Source: Engraulis encrasicolus (lineage: Eukaryota > Chordata > Actinopteri > Clupeiformes > Engraulidae). Taken from it: a stretch of DNA of 64,000 bases. The position numbers and the translations under genes are program-made. Under the pieces are notes generated by a model that saw only the letters and a list, made by a program, of their open reading frames with translations, ran no database searches and was not told where the DNA came from. The stretch is from positions 19,467,870-19,531,869 of the forward strand of contig NC_085860.1 of NCBI RefSeq assembly GCF_034702125.1, read 5' to 3'. Positions 1 to 10,396 of this stretch are shown piece after piece (the stretch's first letter is position 1; every line of letters begins with the position of its first letter).

Positions 1-230
1 CTCTTTTTTAGACAAGTCTTCTGAAGTCCTGACCTGATGGTAGGGAGCCAGGAGCTTTATCCCTGGACCACTTGTAGAGGTGGAGCTGTAAACCACTCCC
101 CTCATTAATTGACAAAAGGCTGTCACCCATCAAGGTGTAAATGGGAGAGGATAGTATTGGTTTCAGGATCCAGAGGGTGATAACAGCTTTCATTCGACAG
201 TGACGTCTATCTATTTACGCTGGGTCATCG
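1..230 (-). repeat. Upstream segment of a zinc-finger unit (array edge)
   Basis: This block is closely similar to 13085-13320 and 47980-48215, which lie directly 5' of the first coding exon of genes 1 and 4 on the minus strand. Shared landmarks are GTAGGGAGCCAGGAG, TAGAGGTGGAGCTGTA and GTTTCAGGATCCAG. It has one copy of a motif that is duplicated with a 53-bp period in genes 1 and 4. By position, the gene it belongs to would lie off the left edge. No coding sequence is seen here. Confidence 0.75.
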
Positions 231-3200
231 AAATGGCATTCCTTCGTTTTCCCTCCATGGAGAGGTTTCAATAACTTGCCAATATATGGATTGTTTATTT
301 GATCAATTTACTATTTAAAAGAGCCGCGTCTCTTCCGTCTTTTGATTTTTCCAGAGATGTTTCTAATGGCAACTGTCATTATGAGCTAGAACAGAACAAT
401 TGAACATCACCAATGCTTAGGGAAAATTAGGCCTATAGTGTTTTTGTCCACAACTTTAGAAGCACACATCATGTTTTTCCCCTCACAATCAGCCAATATA
501 AATCCAAGCTGAACACTTCTGTAGCCGGAACATGACAAGAACCAGTCTATATGTGATAGACTTCGCAAGTAGGGTACATTTCATGAAATATGGTACAAGC
601 ACCTTTAGCCTATATATAATGTTATGAGTTCTGATCACACCTTTTTTAGATGCCATGCGGTGTTGGCAGGATTGTGATGCGGAGAAGGGAGCGTTTGAAG
701 GCCTATGATGAGGTCAAAGGGGTGTTGGCAGGCTTATGATGGGGTCAATGGCCAGCTAGAGCAGAGGTGCCCAACTATGTCCACTTTGGGGCCGACTTGA
801 TATATCTACAAATTGCCAGGGCCCACTCATGACCTAATGAACAATGCAGCTCAAATAAATAGTCAACAGTAAGGCGCAGGCACATTATTTTGGATTGTCT
901 ATGGTGCTTGACCCATTCACTTCCTTCTCATCAGCAGAGTCGAACACAAAGATCCTTAATAAAGCTAATTAGTCAGTGAAGATACTGTATGGGTTTCATT
1001 GTCTTTTTAATTGTGTCAGTAACAAGAAACTAACCAATGAAAAAACACAACCAACTGTGCCTAGAGTTTTAATTCTATTTGTGACTGTGGTGAGTTTCAC
1101 TGTGTTAATTGAACACTACATAAGAGAATATTACTAAATACTTAGATCAACTGTAGATAAGAGCACTTTTCACGAACATGTAATGAACATGAATGCGTTG
1201 CTTGAAATTAACTTAATTAATACTGTACTGAACGTATACATGTCGAATTCAAATTACTAATATTAGACTATACTGAACATAAACTTGTTGATATAGATTT
1301 TGTGACTGCCTTCTGTTGGGTTGTCAATGGGTTAGAAGGTGGTGGGCCAATTATCAGCGGTACACCAATTACCCCTCATCCCTCATTTGAGGCTTTTTTG
1401 CTTTGCCTCATACACACAGGCTGGTCTCTGATGACAGTCCTACCTGCCCAAAAAGCCACAGATTCTGCCTTTGGCTGAAGCCACAGATTATTAAGCCACA
1501 AGACCCTTCATTTGTTCATTTTTGTTTTGCCCAACGTGGCGTCATAAAAGTAAGATAACACACTGACTATGCTTTTGCATGTTGACTCATGCTCCACAAA
1601 GCCATGTGACGGGTTAGGTTTAGGAATGATTTTGGTCTGTGCACAATATTGCCACAACTTTGTAATTTCCCAGGCTTACGTGTGTTTTGTTGTTCTTGGC
1701 AAAACTAAAGGAATAGAAACATTACTTTACTGACAAGTTCAGGGTAGGCATGTGTAACAGTAGCACGTAAACAGTTAATTAAATTCAACTCTTGCACAAC
1801 TACGCCACCTAGGGTGGGGGAAGACAACCTAGGAGTGAAATTACCCCCCAAATTAGTAAACCAGGACACATGTTCGGAGTCAAGTTCAAGTGTTTATTCT
1901 CTTTTTCACCATGCATAAGATGTAAGGCAATGTACAAAATGTGGATTTGGCTGATCAGGCCGAAATCGAGAACCATCACAGGGATTCACACAAGCATACA
2001 ATAGTCCATATTCCATAGAGAGTTCTTCAGTGCATACACATCACAAATACCATAGTCAGACCGGTCAATAATCAGGTGAATACAAATGTGCAAATATGCA
2101 GTGGTGATGCAAAGGGACAAATACTAATACATTACAAAATACAATATGGATGAATTGTATTAAAGACAATATTGCACTGATCCCTATTAAGACACCCACA
2201 GACGGGTCGTTATGTGGAGCAATATGGCCAATGGCCACACACCACACGCACACACACGCACGGCACCTGTGCGAGAGAGAAGGGAGGCTACACTCAGTCA
2301 TAAGAAACGCCCCCAATACGGAGGAGACAGGGCAATGGTGTCACTCTTAAAGGGGGGGGAGCTAGGCTTAGGCTAACCAATAAGCCCATACGACTTTGTT
2401 GCTGTCGACCAACGTTGACGGAAGCACGTGAGCGAGAACTTGTTGTCACGATGTGGGTGTTATTAAATACAGCGCATTTAAAGTCAGCCACAAATATGAA
2501 CGAGACGATGAGCTCGCACCGGTTTGCTCTACTAACACACCACGTGTGAGGAATGGGGGGACAGGCAATAAGGAGGAGCTGAAGTGGGGACCTGCGCAAA
2601 CTTGTGGAGGGGTGTGAGACAACACTCATATACACACGTGAGTGAGTTGTTGACCAACCAGTTCATGGGCGCGTGACCTCGGAGGCAGTCCGCCGACGAG
2701 CGTTGAAGGGGATAAGCAACTGCAGAGGTTGCAAGATCTGACTGCAGCCGCATTCATCCCGCGATAGTTTTACACCATGTGACATGTCACCTCGTCAACG
2801 CAACGTCGACGAAATTTCAAAGTTTGACAGGAAATCTAACCGTCATGCAGCATTTTCCATCCAGGGTGCATTGCTGTCTAAATGCGCATGCATGCGTTGA
2901 CACATGTCGAATGCACCTACTAGCAGCACGGTTGAAAAGGGATAGTTAAAGACTAGGGAAAAGGCCACACAAAATAAACACACACAATAAAGTACTCACA
3001 CAAAATATACCTATCCAGGGAGGAGAGAAGAGAGAGACACTCAATAGCGAGAATGACACGTGCTAATGTATTACACAATTTGCATACACAGTGATGACTA
3101 GATGCAACTTAACTTTCGTGTAGCAAGAGAGAGGGGAGAGCTACACCGCCGTAGGTTGACTGAAGGGGGTGTACACTTGCCTCCTGTTGCCGTACCTAGA

Positions 3201-4140
3201 GGATGATAACCACACACGCACACAGACGCAGACACACACGCAGACACACAACACACACAGGTAACCAGACCTGCGCAGCGAGGAGGCTGGCGTCCCAAGA
3301 AATGGGTTAGAAAAAACAACAAACCAACAGAAATAAAAATAATTAAACCAAACAAAAGTCAGGTCACAGGAAAACTAAAATAAACAATGGGCCCAGCAAG
3401 ACGAGCAGGTGGAGCCAGTCGGAACCGGCGCAGAGTGTGACGGCAACAAAACAGCAACCTCCGAGGAGTGTAGCTAGCAATCCCACGGCGTCAGAGAGGC
3501 ACCGCTAACCTGATCATAGCTCCGTGGTTCGGAACAATCGCGATTTGGACCACACACATCCACTGACTGCAGTCAGGTACCCAGGGGCCAACCCCTGTGG
3601 CCACTCCAAAGCCGGCGTAAGCACCACAAATCAGGCCTGCCACAGGGCACAGATGATGGGGCAACACACCAACCAAAGAGGTACACACCGGTGCAGTATA
3701 GGCAGCGCGAAGTGAACACCAGTGCAGAGTGCAGTTCCACGCAAGAATGGCTGAAGGTACCGAATCTACCGGATAATGATCAAGGCTAGCAGCAGCTCAC
3801 ACGCCAGCCGGCGTCCTTTGCCGGCAAAACAACAGCGGGGCGGAAAGAGAGACCCACGTCACGTCCAAAAACTAAATTTATCAACATAAAAGTCCTGCCA
3901 GTAATGGGCCAGCCAATCACAGACAAAGGACCAAAATCAGTCAGATTGAGGGGTGTAGGCCAATCTGTCACACATGGTTTTGGACAGGCCCACAGCAGAG
4001 CATTTCCGCGTGTGGCAACAGAAATTCACAGAATTGGAGGGAGAACTGCACAAACCTTGTCACATCATTTCCTGCTGTGTTGAGGACCACAACTTGCAAA
4101 GCTGTCTCATCTCAAAGCTGAGAATCTGCACTCCCACAAT
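231..4140. other. No recognisable gene; old repeats
   Basis: Nothing here reads as a convincing coding exon; open frames are short and lack known domains. At about 757 the sequence CAGAGGTGCCCAAC resembles the end of a fish hAT-type miniature transposon, but I could not place its partner end. From 1870 to 3980 the sequence is moderately GC-rich with short CA runs near 2230 and 3210, and it has no match to the rest of the window. It could be a retroelement remnant or a diverged intergenic segment. Confidence 0.4.
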
Positions 4141-4164
4141 ATTTCACTGAATGTGGCCCTGGCC

Positions 4165-4800
4165 CTACTTTAGGCCCTACATTACATTGCATTTGGCAGA
4201 CGCTTTATAACCAAAGCGACTTTCAAAAGAGGACATAATCAAGCCAACATCACAAGCAAATACAAAGTGCACAGGAGATATACAGAACAACAAGTGCAGT
4301 TGCAAAGAGGGGTTAGTTTTTTTATTTTTATTTAAAGAGTAAATAACGAGTACACACAAACACACACTCACAAACTAAACTAAACTAAACATCATGTCAG
4401 GAGTCTGCCCTGGGGCAAGGCCAGCTCAAGCATTAGTCTAGTAGATTCTCTCGAAAGAGGAAGGTCTTTAGTTGTTTCTTGAAGGCTGCAAGAGGTGTGC
4501 TTAGTCTTGCTGCCTCTGGGAGACCGTTCCACCACTTGGGTAGCACAACGGAGAACAATCTTGACTGGGACCTAGAGCGACTGGATGGCAGAGCCAGACG
4601 GCTTGTGCTGGATAAGCGCAGTTCTCTTCCAGTAACATAAAGCGTTAGTAGGTCCTTCAGGTAAGCTGGGGCCGTTCCTGTGATGGTTTTGTAGGCAAGG
4701 GTCAATGCCTTGTGCTTGATCCGGGCGGCGATCGGTAACCAGTGCAACTCGTTAAATAGAGGAGTAACATGGGTCCTTTTGGGTTGATTGAATATCAACC
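4165..4800 (-). mobile_element. 5'-truncated L2/CR1-type LINE, C-terminal end of ORF2
   Basis: Positions 4433-4798 (minus) encode about 121 residues with the order typical of the region downstream of reverse transcriptase in L2/CR1-clade non-LTR elements: LHWLPIAARIKHK, then AYLKDLL, then a WWNGLP motif and a final FKKQLKTFLF. The 3' flank on the minus strand ends with AAGCGTCTGCCAAATGCAA followed by TGTAATGTA, which fits the short terminal repeats of fish L2 elements. The reverse transcriptase core and endonuclease are absent, so this is a dead 5'-truncated insertion. It abuts the exon-1 relic at 4806. Confidence 0.8.
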
Positions 4801-4805
4801 GTGCC

Positions 4806-4953
4806 GCCGTCTTCTTCTTTAATCATCTTCAACGATATTTCCTGTTTGATTGAGTCGATGGTGGAATTGTAGACTTGCTTTCATGCCCACTACATTGCAT
4901 GACATGAGACTTTTCCCCTCCTTCAAATTCATGTGAGAAACATGATTCTTCTT
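4806..4953 (-). pseudogene. Relic of zinc-finger gene first coding exon
   Basis: On the minus strand this stretch aligns with the middle of gene 1 exon 1 (about 12730-12880). Residues recognisable after allowing small indels are the SHEFEGGE-like segment, the MQCSGHE-like segment and the start of an IKEED motif. The frame is shifted relative to gene 1, and both sides are cut off: by the LINE tail at 4800 and by a TAGCCTG-ended transposon at 4954. The upstream-type sequence at 7069-8570 lies on its 5' side, so it is plausibly the remains of another unit of the array. Confidence 0.65.
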
Positions 4954-5206
4954 TAGCCTGGTGAACCAGCGCCACCCGCTGGACGGCAAAATGTTTGGTC
5001 TACGGGTGGGTCTGGCCTCCCATAATGATTCAATGAAGCCAGAATGCCATGAATCTGGCAAACCAATTACAACGCAAAGATGTGTTTTGAATCAAAGCGG
5101 GCAGGGTTTTGAGGGAAGGTTGTTCTCATCAACAATCTTCGGATGTATTATGCATCGAGGCCAGACTTAAATTAGACATCCACATTTAGTCTGGTTTATC
5201 AGGCTA
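4954..5206. mobile_element. Miniature DNA transposon with TAGCCTG ends
   Basis: The element begins TAGCCTGGTGAACCAG and ends CTGGTTTATCAGGCTA, giving imperfect 16-bp terminal inverted repeats. It has no transposase ORF. It interrupts the exon-1 relic on its left and touches the next TAGCCT-ended element on its right. I could not define a clean target duplication, so the superfamily is unassigned. Confidence 0.55.
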
Positions 5207-5215
5207 TGAAATTCC

Positions 5216-5616
5216 TAGCCTCGTGAACCATCCTATGTACTTCCGCCAAAGGATTGGCTCCACTAACGGTAGTCTGGCCTTGCTCTTCTGTGGAGTGCCA
5301 GATCGGTGGGATTTTGATCGCAACGCCCCCCATCGAATCTAATCAGAAAACAGCCAATAAGCGAAAAAGCGCCCCACGTGGGGGAGAAAGGGGGAGGACA
5401 CTCGTGACGATGACGAAAACGTCTGCGCCAATGGCTCTGGTCTGCGCTATGTTGTTGTCCAGTAACTGTCGGCGATTGGGTGAGAGCTGTCCAATCATTT
5501 CAAACCATAACTTAGTGCAAACTTCCCGCTTCCTGCAATCGCGTCAGATCACACAACTTCCAGACCAGGAATACGAAATGAAATGGTAGTATTAGGGGAT
5601 GGTCAGGACCAGGCTA
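5216..5616. mobile_element. TAGCCT-ended MITE, array copy 1
   Basis: A 401-bp element starts TAGCCTCGTGAACCATCC and ends GGATGGTCAGGACCAGGCTA, forming imperfect inverted ends. It is flanked by TGAAATTCC (5207-5215) and TGAAATTGC (5617-5625), a probable 8-9 bp target duplication with one mismatch. The same 401-bp element with the same flanks recurs at 16606-17006, and in noisy form near 36.53-36.94 kb. This marks the left limit of the duplicated unit. The open frame inside it is not a gene. Confidence 0.6.
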
Positions 5617-5704
5617 TGAAATTGCATCTAAGAAACGCAAATTTTCTTGGGGGATTGAATGTTTAAATTACTGTTGTCCATTTTAAAACGTTGTCCTTAT
5701 GCAT

Positions 5705-5929
5705 TATCTGGTGACCCACACTTCCCTCTTCAATATACTCCATAGATTTCCATACCAAGTTTTTGTATTTTTAAGAAAAATCAATTCTAATTTGCCAGAC
5801 AGAACTTTCCATTGACTTTGAATGGTGTTTCATGTCTGGCAAATTAGAATTGATTTTTCTTAAAAATAGAAAAAACTTGGTATGGAAATCTATGGAGTAT
5901 AATGAAGAGGGAAGTGTGGGTCACCAGAT
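5705..5929. repeat. Long near-perfect hairpin (about 100-bp arms)
   Basis: The left arm, starting ATCTGGTGACCCACACTTCC, is repeated as its reverse complement in the right arm, which ends GGGTCACCAGAT. The arms are about 100 bp with only a few mismatches and enclose a loop of roughly 25 bp. No coding sequence is present. It is probably a foldback MITE. The corresponding place in the second unit (after 17092) lacks it, so it inserted after the unit duplicated or was lost there. Confidence 0.75.
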
Positions 5930-6119
5930 CAAAGAACAAAAAACAGCTGACAGCTAAGCATCAATGATATCTGGGCTTTCATAACCCTCATGCAATGCCA
6001 CTGCCATTGACTTCAATGTTAAACACAGTCAGGTCAGCAGTCTAACCCATGACTGCGGTTTTGAGTAATGAACAAGGCTTAGACTTTTTAAAGCCTCAGG
6101 AAGCTTTTACCAGTGTTTA

Positions 6120-6672
6120 GGCCACACCAATTTAATTTGTTGGTTCTCGGATTTTTTCAGGAAAAAGTTGAAGCGAGAGGGCGAAAAAAAAAAAAAAAAA
6201 ACATTAGTCGTGTGGTTATACCACCTGTATATCAGCCTCACATGGACCTCCAAAGGAAGGTGCAAGACAGGCAAACACCTGGACATGGAGAAGGACAGTG
6301 TAGAAGGGAATTAAGGCAGCCAATTAGACCAGGCACAAAATTAGCTCACAGGGCAATTATTATATTAATCTGGTTTGAATAAACTGAGATGATTCAACAG
6401 TAGAATAGTTGTTGTTTTTCTTTTTTAAAACTGCTATCCCACTCCACTAATTCCACTAAGAGCAATACTGTGTTTCACCGCTGCTACTGCTAACCCACAG
6501 GGGCTTCAACTTGCCATTGCATGTTTGTCTGTAAATGTTTGAATGTAACACGTTTCCTGATTCGCTAGTCGTTCATTTTTTGGGGTATTGAAACTGATTT
6601 TTTTTTTTTTTCCATTTTGATACAAAATACAAGAGGCGAATCCGAGAACCAGCAAATTAAATTGGTGTGGCC
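6120..6672. mobile_element. Harbinger-like non-autonomous DNA transposon
   Basis: The element is 553 bp and starts GGCCACACCAATTTAATTTG. The reverse complement of its right end matches for about 35 bp, up to the CGGATT segment. It is flanked on both sides by TTA (6117-6119 and 6673-6675). A 3-bp TTA target duplication with GGCC-type ends is typical of the PIF/Harbinger superfamily. Internal poly-A and poly-T tracts sit near each end. There is no transposase, so it would depend on an autonomous relative. Confidence 0.75.
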
Positions 6673-6689
6673 TTAGAGTTAATTGGTTA

Positions 6690-6945
6690 ATTCAGATGAT
6701 TAGGTTAATAGCTTGTTTAGACAACCTTTTCATGATATGCTAATTTTTTGAGATGGAAATTTTGGGTTTTCATGAGCTGTATGCCAAAATCATCAATATT
6801 AAAACAAAACAAGACCTGAAATAGGCCTATTTCAGTTGGTGTGCAATGAATGTAAAACATATGAAAGTTTATTTTTTTATTATTACATTACGGGGAAAAT
6901 GAACTTTAACACAATATGCTAATTATTTGAGAAGGACCTGTATAG
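6690..6945. repeat. Dispersed fish repeat fragment
   Basis: AT-rich non-coding sequence ending TTTGAGAAGGACCTGTA. It contains two related segments, GATATGCTAATTTTTTGAGA near 6737 and AATATGCTAATTATTTGAGA near 6914. From memory of fish genomes the wording is that of a very common interspersed repeat, but I cannot name the family with certainty. No gene is seen. Confidence 0.4.
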
Positions 6946-7134
6946 GTTTTTTTTTAAATCATTCACGAGAGGTGACGGATCAGCCAAAATAAGTCCCGGA
7001 ACACAAGGGGGTCAAAATTACGACGTGGGGGATCCTGTTCCGGCATATTCCGGCACAAATTAAGCACTGCCTGGGCCACTAATAGAGGTGGAGCTGTAGG
7101 CCACTCCCCTCATTAGTTGATAATAGGTCTCACC

Positions 7135-7587
7135 CAGAGCCATACAGTGAACAGAGTCAGGCGATCTACGCTGTGTCCTAAGGCCGACTTCCTCATTAGC
7201 AAAATTAGCTGTTTTAGATTCTCAGTACTGCTCAGCGTTGCGAATGTTAGTTCCTAGTAGTGGGCGTAGCACACAGCAAATGCAATGCGATGCAATACAG
7301 GGAATATGACAAGACTTGCTGTTCGTAGTAATAACTTCAGATTAACATCACAGGTGCTAAAAGTGTTGTGATAATCACCACCGAGACAGTTGATAGTTTA
7401 CATATTTGTGGTGATTGCCCCGCAGTACAGTTCGTTAGTCCTTATTTTTGGCTGTTAATGTGGTGGTTCTATGTTGAGTCTATGGGAAGACAGCTGCTTT
7501 AGGCACTCCCTTATCTCGCTGAAAGGCGGGGCTGCAATTTAATTCCTGGTCCTCCAATCGCGTAACTCTGTTCACTGTATGGCTCTG
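7135..7587. mobile_element. hAT-type MITE
   Basis: A 453-bp element has 20-bp-plus terminal inverted repeats starting CAGAGCCATACAGTGAACAG. It is flanked by a perfect 8-bp duplication GTCTCACC at 7127-7134 and 7588-7595. The paralogous empty site at about 17670 has a single GTCTCACC. An 8-bp duplication with CA...TG ends is diagnostic of hAT. No transposase ORF. The element is also present in the noisy copy, which begins inside it at 26501, but is absent from the units at 17.6 and 37.6 kb. Confidence 0.85.
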
Positions 7588-8127
7588 GTCTCACCTATCG
7601 AGGGTTAAACGGGAGAGCTGTTGTGGTTTCAGGATCCAGGGGGTGATAACGGCTCTAAATGTGAAAAGTCCTTCTAATTCCACAAAAGGTACACTGCTAT
7701 CCAGTGTGAGTGTTTTGTAACTGTTACTGTTGTGGCCGTATGTGGTGTATCCGTGCTATATATATATATTTTTTTTAAAGATACATGTCTGTAGTTACCA
7801 TTTTGTATGATTACATTTTTTTATTCACAGCTAAGATAGTGTTATCAGCTGTTAAATTGACACACCCCCATTAAAAATAAATGTTAAGATGGGTTCATAT
7901 TGTTTTACTGGCCTTTGTGAAAGACATACAGGGATGTTTTATTTTGTTATGTTTGGTGTCATTGTGAAGGCGGGGGGACTCTGAGCTTTCGTTCACATTT
8001 TGGTTAAGTACCCACCCCTGCAGCTCCTCAAACATTTTTTCAGACACGTTTCTTTTCCATTTCCATCTAAACCATCTCGCCTTTTAATCCTCTGGCATCA
8101 GGGAACATATATAAGGAATCAGAAAAT

Positions 8128-8362
8128 GGGTCATTTCACGTGAAATCAGACACTTTGGGACCCAACCGACACAGATTTAAGTCATACTTGGTGTGACTTT
8201 TTATTAGCAAGTTAGCACCCCAGAACTGCATTTGTGTGAATCTGACACAAATATTAAGGGAGAAAAAAAGGTTGACATATGAGGGTAGGACACCATACAT
8301 TCATCTGATTAAAATCTGTGTCGGTCGGGTCCCAAAGTGTCTGATTTCACGTGAAATGACCC
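8128..8362. mobile_element. MITE with ~50-bp inverted repeats, 4-bp TSD
   Basis: A 235-bp element starts GGGTCATTTCACGTGAAATC, and its right end is the inverted copy over about 50 bp. Both arms include ACACTTTGGGACCC. Comparison with the empty site at 13390 shows a 4-bp duplication, AAAT, at 8124-8127 and 8363-8366. Copies with the same insertion point are at 18193-18428, about 27325-27575 (noisy) and about 38215-38506. GGG ends with a 4-bp duplication could fit Sola-like elements; this is an inference. Confidence 0.75.
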
Positions 8363-8578
8363 AAATGTATCATTCATTGACTGTATATTATCCCATTTTG
8401 AGGGGGTAATTTTCAGTCTTACATCAGGCACAGTGTTTTTGGAAAACACTGCTTTGTTTGTCACATATTTTCTCAAGGGGCCTTGATGTGTGGATGTAAA
8501 GAGGAAAAGCCCCCCTGTGATGCCACCACAGAAAGCAGATGTTGTGTCATCATCATATCAATGGGGATATATGGGGAT

Positions 8579-8717
8579 CCAGGTTATCAAAAATATCCAA
8601 GGCACTCTTCTTCTTGGTTGAAAAGATTTCAATAAACTTAGCTAGTTCATAATGGAACTGTTAAAAATTGCCAACATGTTTCGGCCAACAATGTTCTTCC
8701 TCAGAGCTTTTAGATAG
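8579..8717. mobile_element. Short SINE-like insertion with 12-bp TSD
   Basis: A 139-bp insert is flanked by a perfect 12-bp direct repeat, ATATATGGGGAT, at 8567-8578 and 8718-8729. A duplication of this length suggests LINE-machinery insertion. The insert contains CATGTTTCGGCCAACAATG and TTCCTCAGAGC, a signature seen in a common fish short repeat; a related fragment occurs at the end of the window near 63820-63905. The same insertion exists at 18645-18783 and near 27.82-27.95 kb. Confidence 0.6.
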
Positions 8718-8729
8718 ATATATGGGGAT

Positions 8730-9443
8730 GTTTTACTTTGTTATGTTTGGTGTCATTGTGAATGGGGAGGCTGAGCTTTCAATCAATTCCTTTTGTGAAC
8801 ATTTCGGTTAATTTTAGCCATCCCTGCAGCTAACTTTAACATTCACTCAACATCTACTGTACTTGTGGCCCCTTTTCCTGTGGCCTGTTGCTCCTGTGGT
8901 TTCGTGTTATCCTCAGCCATCTCAACACTCCCTAGCATTAACAGCTTCAAATGATCAAATAATCAATTGTTGTTCTCCTAAACTCACCCTTAATGTGTGT
9001 TGTAGCATTAGAGGACATGCTATGGATCTCTGTATTTGTGAAGGTATACTGTCATTTCCTAACGCATTCCATACATTAAGGGAATTCTCTATAAAACATA
9101 CCTTGGGCCATTAGAAAAAAGCTTAATTGAGAAAGGAGTCAAAAAGACAAAAGGAAGTGATACATTTCTGAAGGACTTAAAAGTTGTAATATAGCAATCG
9201 AATTGTACAATTCATGAAAATAAAACTTAGAACAATATAAATGAGAAAACAACACTAAAAATTGAAATGATATTGTGCATGTCTCTAGAAATATGTGGTT
9301 TTATACCGTCCGTGCTGCCATCTGAATTTACAATAACCATGGCTCCCATACAACATGCAGATGTTCTGTTACTGTTCCACAGTCTCAACATGCAGATGTT
9401 CTGTCACAGTACTTCAGAGTAATATGGGTCTTGTGCAACGATG
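8730..9443. other. 3' flank of zinc-finger gene 1; no other gene
   Basis: Non-coding sequence between the SINE-like insert and the gene 1 stop codon. It corresponds to 18796-24112 in the second unit once the three insertions there (19060-19443, 19623-20058, 20147-23907) are removed, so it serves as the empty-site reference for all three. I see no clear minus-strand AATAAA close to the stop codon. Confidence 0.6.
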
Positions 9444-10396
9444 TTAGTTGTAGTCTATGTGGATTTTCTGATGCACGTTGAGGTGATCTTTACGTGCAAA
9501 GCCTTTTCCACATGTAGTGCACTGGAAAGGCTTTTCCCCAGTATGGGTTCTATTATGGTAAATGAGATCACCTTTGTATCTGAAGCCTTTTCCACATGTG
9601 GCACACTGATGAGGCCTTTCTCCAGTATGGGTTCTCTGATGGTAAATGAGATCCCAATTACGTACAAAACATTTTCCACATGTAGTGCACTCAAAAGGCC
9701 TTTCCGCAGTATGGGTACTCTGATGAATGATGAGGCTACCTTTCTCATTAAAGCCTTTTCCGCATGTATCGCAGTGGTATGGTGTTTTTCTAGTATGGAT
9801 TTTCTGATGGGTGATGAGGTGACTTTTCCTTGTAAAGCCTTTTCCACATGTGGCACACCAGTAAGGCCTATCACCAGTATGGGTTCTTTGATGGTAAATG
9901 AGATCATTTTTCCGTACAAAGCCTTTTCCACATGTTGTACACTGGTACGGCCTTTCTCCAGTGTGGATTCTCTGGTGGTTAGTGAAATCATTTTTCCGGA
10001 CAAAGCCTTTTCCACATGTGGCACAACAGTAAGGCCTTTCTACAGTATGGGTTTTCTGATGGGTAGTGAGGTGACTTTTTTGTGCAAAGCCTTTTCCACA
10101 TGTGGCACAGCAGTAAGGTCTTTCTCCAGTATGGATTTTCTGATGAGTAATGAGATAACCTTTGCGTGTAAAGCCTTTTCCACATGTCGCACACTCGTGC
10201 GGCCTTTCTGCAGTATGGATTCTCTGATGAATGATGAGATCACCTTTCTGTTTAAAGCCTTTGCCACATGTAGCACACTGGTAAGGCGTTTCTCCAGTAT
10301 GGATTCTCTGATGGGTGATGAGGTGACTTTTCTTTGCAAAGCCTTTTCCACATGTGGCACACTGATAAGACCTTTCCCCAGCTGTCTGTTTGTCAC
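9444..10396 (-). CDS. C2H2 zinc-finger protein, gene 1, exon 2 (11 fingers)
   Basis: This is the terminal exon of an intact Krüppel-type zinc-finger gene; the product is presumably a nuclear DNA-binding transcription regulator. The splice acceptor is TTTATTTCCTCAG before 10396, with a good pyrimidine tract, and its phase joins exon 1 (donor at 12580) without a frame break. After a short GDKQTAGERS lead it encodes 11 consecutive fingers of the form C-x2-C-x12-H-x3-H, all with both Cys and both His, most reading CATCGKGF or CTTCGKGF. Linkers are mostly TGERPY/TGEKPF, with altered ones before fingers 3 (TAERP), 5 (TVERP), 8 (TRKTP) and 9 (TAERP). The protein ends HIDYN then TAA at 9444-9446. With exon 1 from 13013 the protein is 461 residues. 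The exact antisense is also open for over 300 codons, which is a by-product of the finger codons. Confidence 0.93.

Larger units (their letters stand above)
7069..8570 (-). repeat. Upstream-type segment of a zinc-finger unit, with insertions
   Basis: The backbone, with insertions removed, matches the region 5' of gene 1 (13195-13620): TAGAGGTGGAGCTGTAGGCC, then GGTTTCAGGATCCAG with GTGATAACG, then CATTTTGAGGGGGT, then AATGCCACCACAGAAAGC. It is therefore the old upstream region of a unit whose exon survives only as the relic at 4806. Two miniature transposons (7135-7587 and 8128-8362) interrupt it. Paralogous segments lie at 17640-18630, 26740-27790 and 37610-38720. Confidence 0.7.

Noticed and set aside
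6113..6382. Plus-strand frame of 89 codons
   Set aside because: It lies inside the Harbinger-like MITE and crosses its poly-A tract.
9455..10396. Minus-strand frames with HVEKAL repeats (also 24076-24900 and 44599-45183)
   Set aside because: These are the zinc-finger exon read one base out of frame. The C2H2 frame joins in phase to exon 1 and keeps all ligands.
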